Shown piece by piece: positions 36,976 to 48,513 of a stretch of 64,000 nt of DNA; within the stretch, counting starts at the first letter, position 1, and every line of letters starts with the position of its first letter. Source of the DNA: Epiperipatus broadwayi (taxonomy: Eukaryota; Onychophora; Udeonychophora; Euonychophora; Peripatidae); the NCBI GenBank assembly GCA_028023455.1, contig JAQFVV010000180.1, positions 2,480,001-2,544,000 on the forward strand, read 5' to 3'. A program made the translations under genes and the position numbers. The notes under the pieces are model-generated. The model searched no databases, was not told the DNA's origin, and saw only the letters and a program-made list of their open reading frames with translations.

Positions 36976-37788
36976 TCAGGTGGAGGATTTGTGAATACTA
37001 ATTTGCATCTCACATTCTGGAAATTGTTTACTTTGTAGAGATTCTTTTAGCAAGAGAATTCTGTAAATATCAGTTTTACTGTTTTGGAAAATTAAAAGTT
37101 TGATACTACCAAGTCTGGTACATGAGCGAATTATGTGGTCAAATGTCTCATCATGCCTCTTGCAGATTGGGCAGATAGGGTCAATATTGTTAAGAAATCT
37201 CTTGTGGTGGAGGAACCACTTGGTATGCATGGCTCCCAGATTTACTTTTACTAGGTAGTTTAAAAATTTAGGCTCTAAAGCTAAGAACTTGAATATTGAA
37301 GTAATTCTATGATTAGTGATGCCAAGCATTGGCAACATTGAGTTGATTTCAGGGTTGATTTTATGGTGGGCTTCCCCGATGGTGATTTTTGTATTATATG
37401 GATTTTGTAAAGTAGATGTAAATTGATTGAGAAGCTGGAGAACCTGGTCTAGCCAGCATTTTTGAGGAGGAGGTCTGTCCGTCGGTTGAACGACCTCTGA
37501 AATATTGAAGGAATCATGTTTTTGTAAGAGGTTATGAATTAATGTGTGAGATTTTTGAAAGATAATTGAGAGGATGGAGTGAAAGGACATCCCGTTAGAT
37601 TTGCGATGGTATTGCATCCTTGTCATGCTTATAGACGTTGTACTGTTTTTCCAAAAGAGTTTAGCACATAGACTATTGATTTTTTTGGTAAAGGCTTTTG
37701 TTGCTGTTATGATGGGGAGGTAGTATGAAATCTTGGACATGACTTTCATGTTCAGTAGTGCTACTTTTCCCTGTATGGAGAGACACAC
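36976..37788 (-). pseudogene. LINE ORF2 C-terminal part with zinc motif
   Basis: A 270-codon frame. CPICKRHDETFDHIIRSC has Cys206, Cys209, His218 and Cys223, as in the zf-RVT region of L1/Tx1-type LINEs. Preceded by the thumb/connection region (SKISYYLP, LFWKN). It follows the RT frame after a short shifted stretch (37885-37673). Confidence 0.75.
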
Positions 37789-37892
37789 CCTGGAAAGGGA
37801 TTGAATAATCTGGGATGTGGAATTGATAAGGAGTTCTGTAGTTTTTTTGACATGGCTGTTTGAGACATGGAGATAGGGAAGCCAAGAAAGTC

Positions 37893-39062
37893 CTAGGGCT
37901 CAGCTAGAAATCTAGATGAGACTTTCTTTCCCGATAGAATTTTCCAAGATGAAGATTTGTTGAAGTTAAATTTGAGTTGTGAATCACGGGCAAATTTATC
38001 CAAAATCTTGTAGAGTGTTGGGAGATGTTTTTGAGATGGTAGTATTACGAGGACATCATCCATATATGCAAACAACTTGAAGGATTTTTTGATGCGAAAA
38101 ATGAATACTCCAGTGAATGAGATTTCTATATCTCTCAACAGGGGGTTGAGATAGTATATAAAAAGGATAGCATTCAATGGAGATCCTTGAGGAATAGACA
38201 GGTTGGGGGAGAACCCATCTGTGTAGAATCCATCTAAGGAGATGTGAATTAGCCTATTGTAGAGAAGATTCTCCAGAATCTGTATAATATGAGAAGGAAT
38301 GTTGAGGTCTTTTAGAAGAGTAAGAAGTGTGTGAATATTAATCGAGTCAAAAGCCTCTGTTATGTCTAGCTGGACTGCAATGGGTTTTGATAAGCGATTA
38401 GATCTAATATGATCAAGGAGAATCTTGACTTCACCCATTGCTGTCAGGGCTGAAGATCTTTTTCTTGCATATTGTGACTGAACAATATTGTCTAAAATTT
38501 TTTGCTGGATTTTCTCTTTAATTACATCTTCGATAACTTTGATTAAAATTGGTGTCATGGAGATAGGCCTTATGTTATGGATGTTGGTTGGATCTTTGTT
38601 CTTCTTGATGAATGGCACTAAGGCAATCGGGTAGAGATTATTTATTTCCCTTCTTCTAGTGGATAGATGATTGATCATGTTCATTATGATTGGGATAGCA
38701 AAGTTATCAAGGTGGGAAATTAGAAATCTTGGTATAGCATGCATCCCGGGATGAACACTGTCAGAAAGTGCTGATAGATGGTTTTTAAGATCAGCTGCTG
38801 TTATGCCATGGTTTATAGCAGATGGGTGATCCAGCCATTCACTGATAGTCTTTGGAAAATTATTTTGAAGTCGGTTTTTGAAGTGAAGACCAATGTGTTC
38901 AATCATGTGATGACCAGTGACATAGTTTCCATTGACAATAAGGGAGGTTGGAGTGTTAAGGTTTTTCCTAGCTCCCAATGCCCATCGCAAATATCCCCCG
39001 AGTCCAGCAGTGTTGGGTAGTAAGAAAGTTTTGTGATTTTTTAATAGAAATATACTCCGCAA
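37893..39062 (-). pseudogene. LINE ORF2 reverse transcriptase
   Basis: A 389-codon frame. NIRPISMTPILIKVIE (163-178), QLDITEAFDSI (231-241, catalytic Asp233), IPQGSPLN (290-297) and FAYMDDVLVI (331-340, catalytic Asp-Asp) are the standard RT boxes in order. The frame is joined to the endonuclease by a shift near 39030. Catalytic residues are intact. Confidence 0.85.
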
Positions 39063-40049
39063 TAGCCATCTGTTTTTCCTTATACTGATGTTTTAGTGAT
39101 AGAAGGTGTTTGATATGATCTGGTTCAGTTGAGCATGTCTTTATTTTATTATTGATTTGGTCAAGCTCATTCATAAGTGTAGATAGCCCTTTGTTGTTTC
39201 TAGTATAGTGAGCAATCAAGGAATGGATTATCGCAATGAAGGCGAACCACGCCTCTTCTGGGGGCCTTTTTAGTATGTTGATTTTGTGGAAGAGGATGTA
39301 TGCTTCAGATACAATGGTTTCAGTCATGGAAGCTTTAGTTAACATTCTGATTGACTGGTTGAGAAAGGATGAGGAGTAGTTGGTTAGTTGCAGTGTGGTG
39401 ATAATAGCATGATGGTCAGAGAAGGGAACAGGTTGAAGAGTAGCTTCCAGACAATGATGGAGTTCAGAGGTGCAGAACATCAGATCTATTAATGTATGAT
39501 ACCTTTTGGTGTAGTAAGAATAGGCGTTATGATGAAAGAAACCTCTGCCTTTAATAAAGTGTCTGTTGAGCAAGTGAAAATACTTGTTTGTAAAGTGATC
39601 ATAGGAGACGTTGAAGTCCCCAAAGAGGAGTGCTGGGGAGTTGTTGTTGGCTGTTATCATATTTATAGTGTTTATGATCCGAAGGAATATTGCATGGCTA
39701 TTGGGGATGTAGACATAAAATGCATTGATTATACTATTGCCATAGGTTAGGTTGGCACAGATAAGGTTATTATCTTGGTAGGTGATCTTAAACTTGTTAG
39801 GGGGGTGTTTGTTATTTATTAAGATACCTACACCTTCAGTAGCTGTAAGGTTGACTGTTAGATATGTATGTATAGCCAAGCTTGTTAAATTCAGTTAAAA
39901 TGAGGCTATTGAACTTTTGGTGATATTTGGTTTCGCCCATAAACATAATGTGGGAGGTAAATGAATTAAACCAATGTCTTATGGCATGTAGTCGTGTAAG
40001 CGAATTAATGCCTCTGACATTAACTCCAGCTATCTGACAAGAGACCTCA
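38968..40049 (-). pseudogene. LINE ORF2 EEP endonuclease
   Basis: Frames 40084-39836 and 39879-38968 overlap at a shift. Motifs in order: GVNVRGINS, MGETKYH (catalytic Glu), then in the second frame YIPN, LLFGDFNV (residues 84-91), LIDLMF (130-135) and FSDHHAI (153-159). All key residues of an apurinic-type endonuclease are visible. Confidence 0.85.
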
Positions 40050-40445
40050 GTCATAACCAAAGACACCAAAATGTATGGGTACAAATCAGAGTTCAGACCA
40101 ATGTGAATATATAAGCTTAGATTGAAAATATTATTGTGTTTTCAATTTTATTCTCATAGTTTTGTAGTTAAGTAGAGATAAAAAATGGCAGCTGGAGAGT
40201 TGCATTAGATCCTAAAATCTAGGTACTGTGCTGTCAGATCCAAGGCTTCTCACTGATGAAGGCCACAAGCCAGAAAGTGGTCTGAGGATATTTGATGATT
40301 TGGTACCAGAGAGGTATTTTATGTACAAGCCTTCTGGCATCCATTGATTACTCTGGCTTGCACTGACTGCCACTAGCATATGGAGAGTTTTTCCTGTTTT
40401 AATAACACTTATGAGCAAGCATAAGAAATGATGACCATGTGATAT
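40050..40445 (+). mobile_element. Hammerhead repeat, right arm of the split inverted dimer
   Basis: Continues the dimer begun at 36332 on the other side of the LINE. The hammerhead motif at 40248-40287 keeps CTGATGA and GGC/GCC but has GAAAG and a changed cleavage side. Confidence 0.75.
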
Positions 40446-40523
40446 TTTAATGTTTATTGACATCTTTGTTAACCTATGTTTGTCATCTTAATTATTCTTA
40501 AGTTTGTTATATATTATTTACAG

Positions 40524-40550
40524 ATACAACAATTAAAAAGACCTGTCTAG
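40524..40550 (+). CDS. Microexon, 27 nt, class A
   Basis: Acceptor TTTACAG, donor GTTAGA. Encodes DTTIKKTCL. Confidence 0.55.
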   Translation: MQQLKRPV

Positions 40551-40956
40551 GTTAGATTTAAATTATTTACTTTACAAATTATTTTAAATGTAACTATATT
40601 ATTGTTGTGGGTTTCATTTACTATGACGCAATATTTGAAATCTTGTTCAACTTTTATTTTTTGTATTTCATATTAGCAATATTTTTTCGCAATGATTATC
40701 TTCTATCATCTATTTTTGTATACACAGTTGCACATCCCTTTTTTACTAATTTTATGTTAACCAACAATTAATTTTTAGTGACTTAATTATTTATATCTAT
40801 GTTACACACGCATCACAAAAATATTAATTAATTGATCATTCAGAACTCTAAAAATTTAATAATGATATCTGTACTAGTATGTTTTTGATAAATTTGTTGA
40901 CATTATGTTTATCATTAACCTTATTTTAATGTTTATTTCCTATATATTACTCACAG

Positions 40957-40983
40957 AAACAACCACTGAAAATATACCTACAG
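40957..40983 (+). CDS. Microexon, 27 nt, class B
   Basis: Acceptor ACTCACAG, donor GTAGGG. Encodes ETTTENIPT. Confidence 0.6.
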
Positions 40984-41341
40984 GTAGGGATTAATTTATT
41001 TACTGTTTAAATTAATTGTTTACAACACTTTATTGCATTTATATTTTATTTATCAAATATTGTTTGATTTCTTGAGTATAGTATTCATTCTTTAAATCTA
41101 TTTTTCTTTACTCTATGTATATCAAAACAATTGTTTTTAACATCAATATTAACCTTTGTGATTATGATAGATTCATTCTTTAAATATTTATCATCACACT
41201 TAAAACTCTATTTAATTTTTGATTATGTTCATTTCTGTTTTCGAAAATATTGCCTATTTAATCTGTGTTAATACTTTTTTGTTTTCTCTATTTTTATCAT
41301 TACTATTATATCAATATGAATTTTTTATGTACTTGGAATGG

Positions 41342-41364
41342 ATGTAACCCCTACGAATCTCCAG
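41342..41364 (+). pseudogene. Class-C block, 23 nt, acceptor lost
   Basis: Preceded by GAATGG; donor GTACAT. Has an internal stretch ACCCCTACG instead of ACCACTCAG. Confidence 0.3.
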
Positions 41365-41653
41365 GTACATCATCAACTATTCACATTCCAAATTTTATTT
41401 AATTTTAAAAATTTCATTTATCTGCTGTTCATTGATTTTGATACATTTGTAAATGTATCTCATCTTTTTTTATTTACAAGACCTACACTAAGCTTATTAT
41501 TTGTCATATATGATGTGTTTCATAAAATTATGAATCTTTATTTCATTTAAAAAACTAAAAATTTTATTTATTTATCACATATATGTACAACACCAACATT
41601 GCCATATCTATAGTGACAAATCCATATGTTCAATTTTCATAATTGCTTTTTAT

Positions 41654-42425
41654 TAAAATAGGCAAAACTCTCCATGCAGTAGTGCTAGTCACTGCAAGCC
41701 AGAGAAATCAATGGGTGCCAGAAGTCTTGTGCATAAAATCTTTATCTAATGCCTACTCATCCAATATCCCCAGACTAGTTTCTGGTTTGTGGCTTTCGTC
41801 AGTGAAGAGCCTTGGATATGAGAGCATTGCACCTAGATCTTAGGATCTAATGTTACCCTATATCAGCCACCTTTTATCTCTACTTAACTTCAAAACTATG
41901 ATATTAAAATTGAAAACATTAATATTTTCAATGTAAGCGCATTAGTTTATATAAGTCTGAACACAGTTTATTACCATATATTTTACATTATGGTTATTAT
42001 ATATTTTACATTATGGTTATTAAAGAACCAAAGACACCAAAACGTATGGGTACAAAACTGAGTTCAGACCTATATGACTATATAAGCTAATGAGCTTAGA
42101 TTGAAAATTTTATTGTGTTTTCAATATTATTATCATAGTTTTGTAGTTAAATAGAGATAAAAGGGTCAGCTGGAGGGTTGCCTTAGATCCTAATATCTAG
42201 GTACAGTGCTCTCAGATCCAAGGCTTCTCACTGTTTGAATGCCACAAGCCAAAAACTAGTCTGGGGATATTTGATGAGTAGGTATTAGATAGGTATTTTA
42301 TGTATAAGCCTTCTGGCATCCATTGATTACTTTGGCTTGCACTGAGTGGCACTACAGTATGGAGAGTTTCGCCTGCTTTAATGACACTTATGAGCAAGCA
42401 TGAAAAATGATGACCATGTGATACT
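41654..42425. mobile_element. Inverted dimer of the hammerhead repeat
   Basis: Same insertion point in the unit as 34482, so copied with it. A local duplication of ATATTTTACATTATGGTTAT lies near the junction (41980-42020). The left hammerhead keeps GAAAC but has CTGACGA and a damaged stem II; the right has lost CTGATGA. Confidence 0.75.
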
Positions 42426-42504
42426 TTAATGTTTATTGATATCTTTGTTAACCTATGTTTGTCATCTTAATTATTCTTATAAGTTTTTTATATATTATTT
42501 ACAG

Positions 42505-42531
42505 ATACAACAACTAAAAAGACCTGTCTAG
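42505..42531 (+). CDS. Microexon, 27 nt, class A
   Basis: Acceptor TTTACAG, donor GTTAGA. Encodes DTTTKKTCL. Confidence 0.55.
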   Translation: MQQLKRPV

Positions 42532-42939
42532 GTTAGATTTAAATTATTTACTTTACAAATTATTTTAAATATTACTATATTATTGTTGTGAGTTTTATTC
42601 AATGTGTCACAATATTTGAAATCTTGTTCAACTTTTATTTTTTACATTTCTCATATTAGCAATATTTTTTCCCAATGATTATCTTCTATCATCTATTTTT
42701 GTATACACAGTTGCACATCCCTTTTTTACTAATTTTATGTTAACCAACAATTAATTTTTAGTGACTTAATTATTTATATCTATGTTATACACACATCACA
42801 AAAATATTAATTAATTGATCATTCAGAACTCTAAAAATTTAATAATGATATCTCTACTAGTATGTTTTTGATAAATTTGTTGACATTATGTTTATCATTA
42901 ACCTTATTTTAATGTTTATTTCCTATATATTACTGGCAG

Positions 42940-42966
42940 AAACAACCACTGAAAATATACCCACAG
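42940..42966 (+). CDS. Microexon, 27 nt, class B
   Basis: Acceptor CTGGCAG, donor GTAGGG. Encodes ETTTENIPT with a silent third-base change (CCC for CCT). Confidence 0.6.
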
Positions 42967-43333
42967 GTAGGGATTAATTTATTTACTGTTTAAATTAATT
43001 ATTTACAATATTTTACTGCATTTACATTCTATTTATCAAATATTGTTTGATTTCTTGAGTATAGTATTCATTCTTTAAATCTATTTTTCTTTACTCTATG
43101 TATATCAAAACAATTGTTTCTAACATCAATATTAACCTTTGTGATAATGATGGATTCATTCCTTAAATATTTATCATCACATTTAAAACTCTATTTAATT
43201 TTTGATTATGTTCATTTCTGTTTTCGAAAATATTGCCTATTTAATTTGTGTTAATATTTTTTTGAGTTTTTTGTTTTCTCCATTTTTATCATTACATTTA
43301 TATCAATATTTATTTTTTATGTACTTGGAATGG

Positions 43334-43356
43334 ATGTAACCTCTAAGAATCTCCAG
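43334..43356 (+). pseudogene. Class-C block, 23 nt, acceptor lost
   Basis: Preceded by GAATGG; donor GTAAAT. In phase 1 it reads through a TAA-free but altered sequence. Confidence 0.3.
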
Positions 43357-43687
43357 GTAAATCTTCAACTATTCACATTGCAAATTTTATTTAATTTTAA
43401 AAATTTCATTTATCTGCTGTTCATTCATTTTGGTACATTTGTAAATGTCCCTCATCTTTTACTGTTTGCAAGACCTACACTAATGTTATTATTTGTCATA
43501 TATAATGTTTGTAATCAAATTCTGCATATTTATTTCAGATGAAAATATTAAAATTTTATTTATTTATCACATATATGTAAAACACCAACATTGAGATATC
43601 TATATTGACAAATACATATGTTCAATTTTTATAATTGCTCTTTTAGTATGGTAACAAATTTAAATGACATTTACTTTAATATTTATT

Positions 43688-44425
43688 AAAACAGGCAAAA
43701 CTCTCCATGCAGTAGTGCCACTCACTGCAAGCCAGAGTAATCAATGGATGCCAGCAGTCTTTTGCATAAAATCTCTATCTAATGCCTATTCATTCAATAT
43801 CTCCAGACTAGTTTTTGGTTTGTGGCCTTCATCAGTGAGGAGCCTTGGATATGAGAGCATTGCACCTAGATCTTAGCATCTAATGCAACCCTACAGCAGC
43901 CACCTTTTATCTGTACTTCAAATCTATGATATTAAAATTGAAAACACATTATTATTTTGAATGTAACCTCATTAGCTTATATAGGTCTGAACTCAGTTTA
44001 TTACCATATATTTTACATTATGGTTATTAAAGGACCAAAGACACCAAAATATATGGGTACAAAACTGAGTTCAGACCTATATGACTATATAAGCTAATGA
44101 GCTTAGATTGAAAATATTATTGTGTTTTCAATTTTATTCTCATAGTTTTGTAGTTATGTAGAGATAAAGGGTGGTGGCTGGAGGGTTGCCCTAAATTTTA
44201 AGATCTAGGTGTAGTGCTCTCAGATGCAAGACTCCTCACTGATTAAGGCCACAAGCCAGAAACTACTCAGGATATTTGATGAGTAGATACTAGACAGGTA
44301 TTTTATGTACAAGCTCTCTGGCATTCATTGATTACTCTGGCTTGCACTGAGTGGCGCTACAGTATGGAGAGTTTTGCCTGCTTTAATATCACTTATGAGC
44401 AAGCATAAGACATGATGACCATGTG
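43688..44425. mobile_element. Inverted dimer of the hammerhead repeat
   Basis: Co-duplicated copy. The left motif has AAAAC for GAAAC, and the right has CTGATTA and a broken cleavage triplet. Both look inactive. Confidence 0.75.
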
Positions 44426-44507
44426 ATACTTTAATGTTTATTGACATTTTTGTTAACCTTTGTTTGTCATCTTAATTATTCTGAAGTTTTTTATATATTA
44501 TTTACAG

Positions 44508-44534
44508 ATACAGCAACTAAAAAGACCTGTCTAG
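44508..44534 (+). CDS. Microexon, 27 nt, class A
   Basis: Acceptor TTTACAG, donor GTTTGA. Encodes DTATKKTCL. Confidence 0.5.
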   Translation: MQQLKRPV

Positions 44535-44583
44535 GTTTGATTTAAATTATTTACTTTAGAAATTATTTTAAATATAACTATAA

Positions 44584-44848
44584 TTGTTAACAAGACATTT
44601 ATTTTTTTATATAGCGCGATGTTTTTTTTCTTTATAATCTATAATATTAATAGCCAATACTATACACATCCTTTCAGATGTCACTTATAAATGAATACTC
44701 TCCTTTTTCAAACACAAATAAATCTTTAAAAATATAGATGGAATCCATCCATATTTTCGCCCAACCTATATTATCAAATCTGAAGTTTGAAATAAAGGAA
44801 GTTTTTATTGATCATTTTAATTCTTTTTCTATAGTAGTCCAAAATATT
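44584..44848. mobile_element. 265-nt insertion related to the 8.0-8.9 kb palindromic element
   Basis: Present only in this unit's A-B intron. Shares TTATATAGCGCGATGTTTT, ATAAATGAATACTCTC and GGAATCCATCC with arms of the element at 8022-8872, in diverged form. Confidence 0.6.
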
Positions 44849-45202
44849 GTTGTGGATTTCATTCACTATGCCACAATATTTGAAATCTTGTTCAACTTTT
44901 ATTTTTTATAATTCTCATATTGGCAATATTTTTTCTCAATGATTATCTTGTATCATCCATTTTTGAATACACAGTTGCACATTTTTTTTTTACTAATTTT
45001 ATGCCAACCAACAATTAATTTTTAATGACTTAATCATTTATATTTATGTTATACACACATCACAGAAATATTAATTTATTGATCATTCAGAACTGTAAAA
45101 ATTTAATAATGATATCTGTATTAATATGTTTTTGATAAATTTGTTGACATTATTTTATCATTAACCTTATTTTAATGTTTATTTCCTATATATTACTGGC
45201 AG

Positions 45203-45229
45203 AAACAACCACTGAAAATATACCGACAG
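45203..45229 (+). CDS. Microexon, 27 nt, class B
   Basis: Acceptor CTGGCAG, donor GTAGGG. Encodes ETTTENIPT with a silent change (CCG). Confidence 0.6.
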
Positions 45230-45583
45230 GTAGGGATTAATTTCTTTACTGTTTAAATTAATTGTTTACAACACTTTATTGCATTTATATTTTATTTATC
45301 AAATATTGTTTGATTTCTTGAGTATAGTATTCATTCCTTAAATCTATTTTTTTACTCCATGTCTATCAAAACCATTGGTTCTAACATCAATATTAACCTT
45401 TGTGATAATGATAGATACATTACTTAAATATTTATCATCACACTTAAAACTATTTAATTTTTAATTATGTTCATTTCTGTTATTGAAAATATTGCTTATT
45501 TAATCTGTGTTAATATTTTTTTGTTTTCTCTATTTTTATCATTACATTTATATGAATATTTATTTTTTATGTACTTGGAATGG

Positions 45584-45606
45584 ATGCAACCACTCAGAAT
45601 CTCCAG
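45584..45606 (+). pseudogene. Class-C block, 23 nt, acceptor lost
   Basis: Preceded by GAATGG; donor GTAAAT. Would encode DATTQNLQ. Confidence 0.35.
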
Positions 45607-45921
45607 GTAAATCTTCATATGTTCACATTGCAAGTTGTATTTAATTTTATAAAATTCATTTGTTTGCTGTTCATTCATTTTGGTACATTTGTCAATGTCC
45701 CTCATCTTTTATTGTTTACAAGGCCTACACTAACCTTATTATTTGTCATATATGATGTGTTTCATAAAATTATGAATCTTTATTTCATTTAAAAAACTAA
45801 AAATTTTATTTATTTATCACATATATGTACAACACCAATATTGCCATATCTATAGTGACAAATCCATATGTTTCATTTTTATAATTGCTTTTTTTATCAT
45901 TATACTTTTTTTTTATTAAAA

Positions 45922-46690
45922 TAGGCAAAACTCTCCATGCAGTAGTGCCAGTCACTGCAAGCCAGAGTAATCAATGGGTGCCAGAAGTCTTGTGCATAAA
46001 ATCTTTATCTAATGCCTACTCATCCAATATCCCCAGACTAGTTTCTGGTTTGTGGCCTTCATCAGTGAAGAGCCTTGGATATGAGAGCATTGCACCTAGA
46101 TCTTAGGATCTAATGTAACCCTACATCAGCCACCTTTTATCTCTACTTAACTTCAAAACTATGATATTAAAATTGAAAACACTAATATTTTCAATGTAAG
46201 CGCATTAGTTTATATAAGTCTGAACACTGGTCTGCACTCCCTTCATTAGTTACACGATATTATATATATTTTACATTATGGTTATTAAAGAACCAAAGAC
46301 ACCAAAATGTATGGGTACAAAACTGAGTTCAGACCTATATGACTATATAAGCTAATGAGCTTAGATTGAAAATTTTATTGTGTTTTCAATATTATTATCA
46401 TAGTTTTGTAGTTAAATAGAGATAAAAGGGTCAGCTGGAGGGTTGCCTTAGATCCTAAGATCTAGGTACAGTGCTCTCAGATCCAAGGCTTCTCACTGTT
46501 TGAATGCCACAAGCCAAAAACTAGTCTGGGGATATTTGATGAGTAGGTATTAGATAGGTATTTTATGTATAAGCCTTCTGGCATCCATTGATTACTTTGG
46601 CTTGCACTGAGTGGCACTACAGTATGGAGAGTTTTGCCTGCTTTAATAACACTTATGAGCAAGCATGAAAAATGATGACCATGTGATTCT
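45922..46690. mobile_element. Inverted dimer of the hammerhead repeat
   Basis: Close copy of the dimer at 41654-42425, so these two units share a recent ancestor. Contains an extra stretch near 46228-46260 at the junction. Confidence 0.75.
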
Positions 46691-46769
46691 TTAATGTTTA
46701 TTGATATCTTTGTTAACCTATGTTTGTCATCTTAATTATTCTTATAAGTTTTTTATATATTATTTACAG

Positions 46770-46796
46770 ATACAACAACTAAAAAGACCTGTCTAG
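46770..46796 (+). CDS. Microexon, 27 nt, class A
   Basis: Acceptor TTTACAG, donor GTTAGA. Encodes DTTTKKTCL. Confidence 0.55.
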   Translation: MQQLKRPV

Positions 46797-47203
46797 GTTA
46801 GATTTAAATTATTTACTTTACAAATTATTTTAAATGTAACTATATTATTGTTGTGGGTTTCATTTACTATGACGCAATATTTGAAATCTTGTTCAACTTT
46901 TATTTTTTGTATTTCATATTAGCAATATTTTTTCGCAATGATTATCTTCTATCATCCATTTTTGTATACACAGTTGCACATCCCTTTTTTTACTAATTTT
47001 ATGTTAACCAACAATTAATTTTTAATGACTTAATTATTTATATCTATGTTATACACACATCACAAAAATATTAATTAATTGATCATTCAGAACTCTAAAA
47101 ATTTAATAATGATATCTCTACTAGTATGTTTTTGATAAATTTGTTGACATTATGTTTATCATTAACCTTATTTTAATGTTTATTTCCTATATATTACTGA
47201 CAG

Positions 47204-47230
47204 AAACAACAACTGAAAATATACCTACAG
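47204..47230 (+). CDS. Microexon, 27 nt, class B
   Basis: Acceptor ACTGACAG, donor GTAGGG. Encodes ETTTENIPT (ACA ACA for ACA ACC). Confidence 0.6.
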
Positions 47231-47589
47231 GTAGGGATTAATTTATTTACTGTTTAAATTAATTGTTTACAACACTTTATTGCATTTATATTTTATTTAT
47301 CAAATATTGTTTGATTTCTTGAGTATAGTATTCATTCTTTAAATCTATTTTTCTTTACTCTATGTATATCAAAACAATTGTTTTTAACATCAATATTAAC
47401 CTTTGTGATCATGATAGATTCATTCGTTAAATATTTATCATCACACTTAAAACTCTATTTAATTTTTGATTATGTTCATTTCTGTTTTCGAAAATATTGC
47501 CTATTTAATCTGTGTTATATACTTTTTTGTTTTCTCTATTTTTATCATTACATTTATATCAATATGAATTTTTTATGTACTTGGAATGG

Positions 47590-47613
47590 ATGTAACCTCT
47601 ACAGAATCTCCAG
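47590..47613 (+). pseudogene. Class-C block, 24 nt, acceptor lost
   Basis: One base longer than other class-C copies. Preceded by AATGG. The following unit lacks the hammerhead dimer. Confidence 0.3.
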
Positions 47614-48030
47614 GTACATCATCCACTTATTCACATTCCAAATTTTATTTAATTTTAAAAATTTCATTTATCTGCTGTTCATTTATTTTGATACATTTGT
47701 AAATGTATCTCATTTTTTGTTATTTACAACACCTACACTAATGGCTTTATTTTTTGCCATTTATAGTTTTTATCATCACTTTTGTGAATCTTTGACATCA
47801 GGTGAAAATCTGAAACCAAAATTCTGCATAACACTATCATTGACATTTGTATAATGACAGACCCATTCCTTCCATTTTCATTATTGTTATCATTATTAAT
47901 TTTTTGATTATATGTTTTTTTGTGTGCTGAAAAAATTTAAATGACTTTTACATTAAAGTGTTTGGACATCTCTGTCGACCTTATATTTATCATCATAGTT
48001 ATTCTTATGTTTTTTATTTATCATTGGCAG

Positions 48031-48057
48031 ATACAACCACTGAAAACGCCTGTCTAG
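48031..48057 (+). CDS. Microexon, 27 nt, class A variant
   Basis: Acceptor TTGGCAG, donor GTTAGA. Encodes DTTTENACL. Its intron is clearly older than those of the tandem units, yet length and phase are kept. Confidence 0.6.
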   Translation: MQPLKTPV

Positions 48058-48486
48058 GTTAGACTTAAATTATTCTTTTTTCAAATTATTTTAAATATCA
48101 CTATTTTATTGTGTGGGTTTCATTTAGTAATCCATAATTCTTTTAAATATTATTCACTTTTATTTTTTATATCTCATATTAGTAATATTTCTTCCCAATG
48201 ATTATCTTTTATCATCAATTTTTGGAAACATGGCTATATAGTTTGTTTTCTAAATCTTTTTTACCTAAATGTATGCCATCAAACAAATAAGTTCTGATAA
48301 CATGGGCATTTAAATTTATGTTATGTATTCTTTGTAGAAATATTTATTGATTGATTATAGTATTTTTTCAGTACTCTAAAAAATTAACATTGACATCTAT
48401 ATTAGTAATTCTTTTTTGTAAATTTCTTGATATTATGTTTGTCATTATATTTATTTCAATGTTTATTTCTTATATTTTACTGGCAG

Positions 48487-48513
48487 ATACAACCACTGAA
48501 CTTAGGCATACAG
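48487..48513 (+). CDS. Microexon, 27 nt, class B variant
   Basis: Acceptor CTGGCAG, donor GTAGGT. Encodes DTTTELRHT. Confidence 0.6.

Larger units (their letters stand above)
36669..40049 (-). mobile_element. Tx1/L1-like LINE, ORF2 copy, minus strand
   Basis: Inserted in the loop of the hammerhead inverted dimer at a point reading ATTA on the left and TAACCAAAGACACC on the right. It contains nearly the whole ORF2 (endonuclease, RT, C-terminal zinc motif) in four shifted frames and lacks ORF1, so it is a 5'-truncated and rather young copy. Confidence 0.85.
33030..48030 (+). repeat. Tandem ~2-kb tri-exon units
   Basis: Class A, B and C blocks follow in order with A-to-B spacing 431-435 nt and B-to-C 381-394 nt, after subtracting a 265-nt insertion in one unit. 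Units start at 33312, 35309, 40524, 42505, 44508 and 46770. All but the last carry the same fold-back hammerhead repeat after class C. The second unit holds a LINE insertion and a truncated class C (36128). Introns are highly similar, so the duplications are fairly recent. Confidence 0.8.

Noticed and set aside
38778-39020. Plus-strand frames at 38778-39020 and 39496-39750
   Set aside because: They oppose the minus-strand LINE ORF2, which has ordered endonuclease and RT motifs.
34460-46106. Recurring open frames of 60-75 codons (for example 34460-34666, 43664-43876 and their minus-strand relatives) with near-identical protein sequence
   Set aside because: They fall exactly on arms of the hammerhead repeat, occur on both strands of inverted dimers, and carry in-frame disruptions between copies. 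They are by-products of the repeat, not a protein family.
47378-47854. 158-codon open frame, long for this region
   Set aside because: It spans intron and class-C block sequence in the array, is rich in F/Y/L/I from T-rich DNA, and is not open in sister units.
33030-48030. Regularly spaced short repeats suggesting a CRISPR array
   Set aside because: Spacing is hundreds of nt, the spacers are themselves repeats, and the DNA is eukaryotic transposon-rich sequence.
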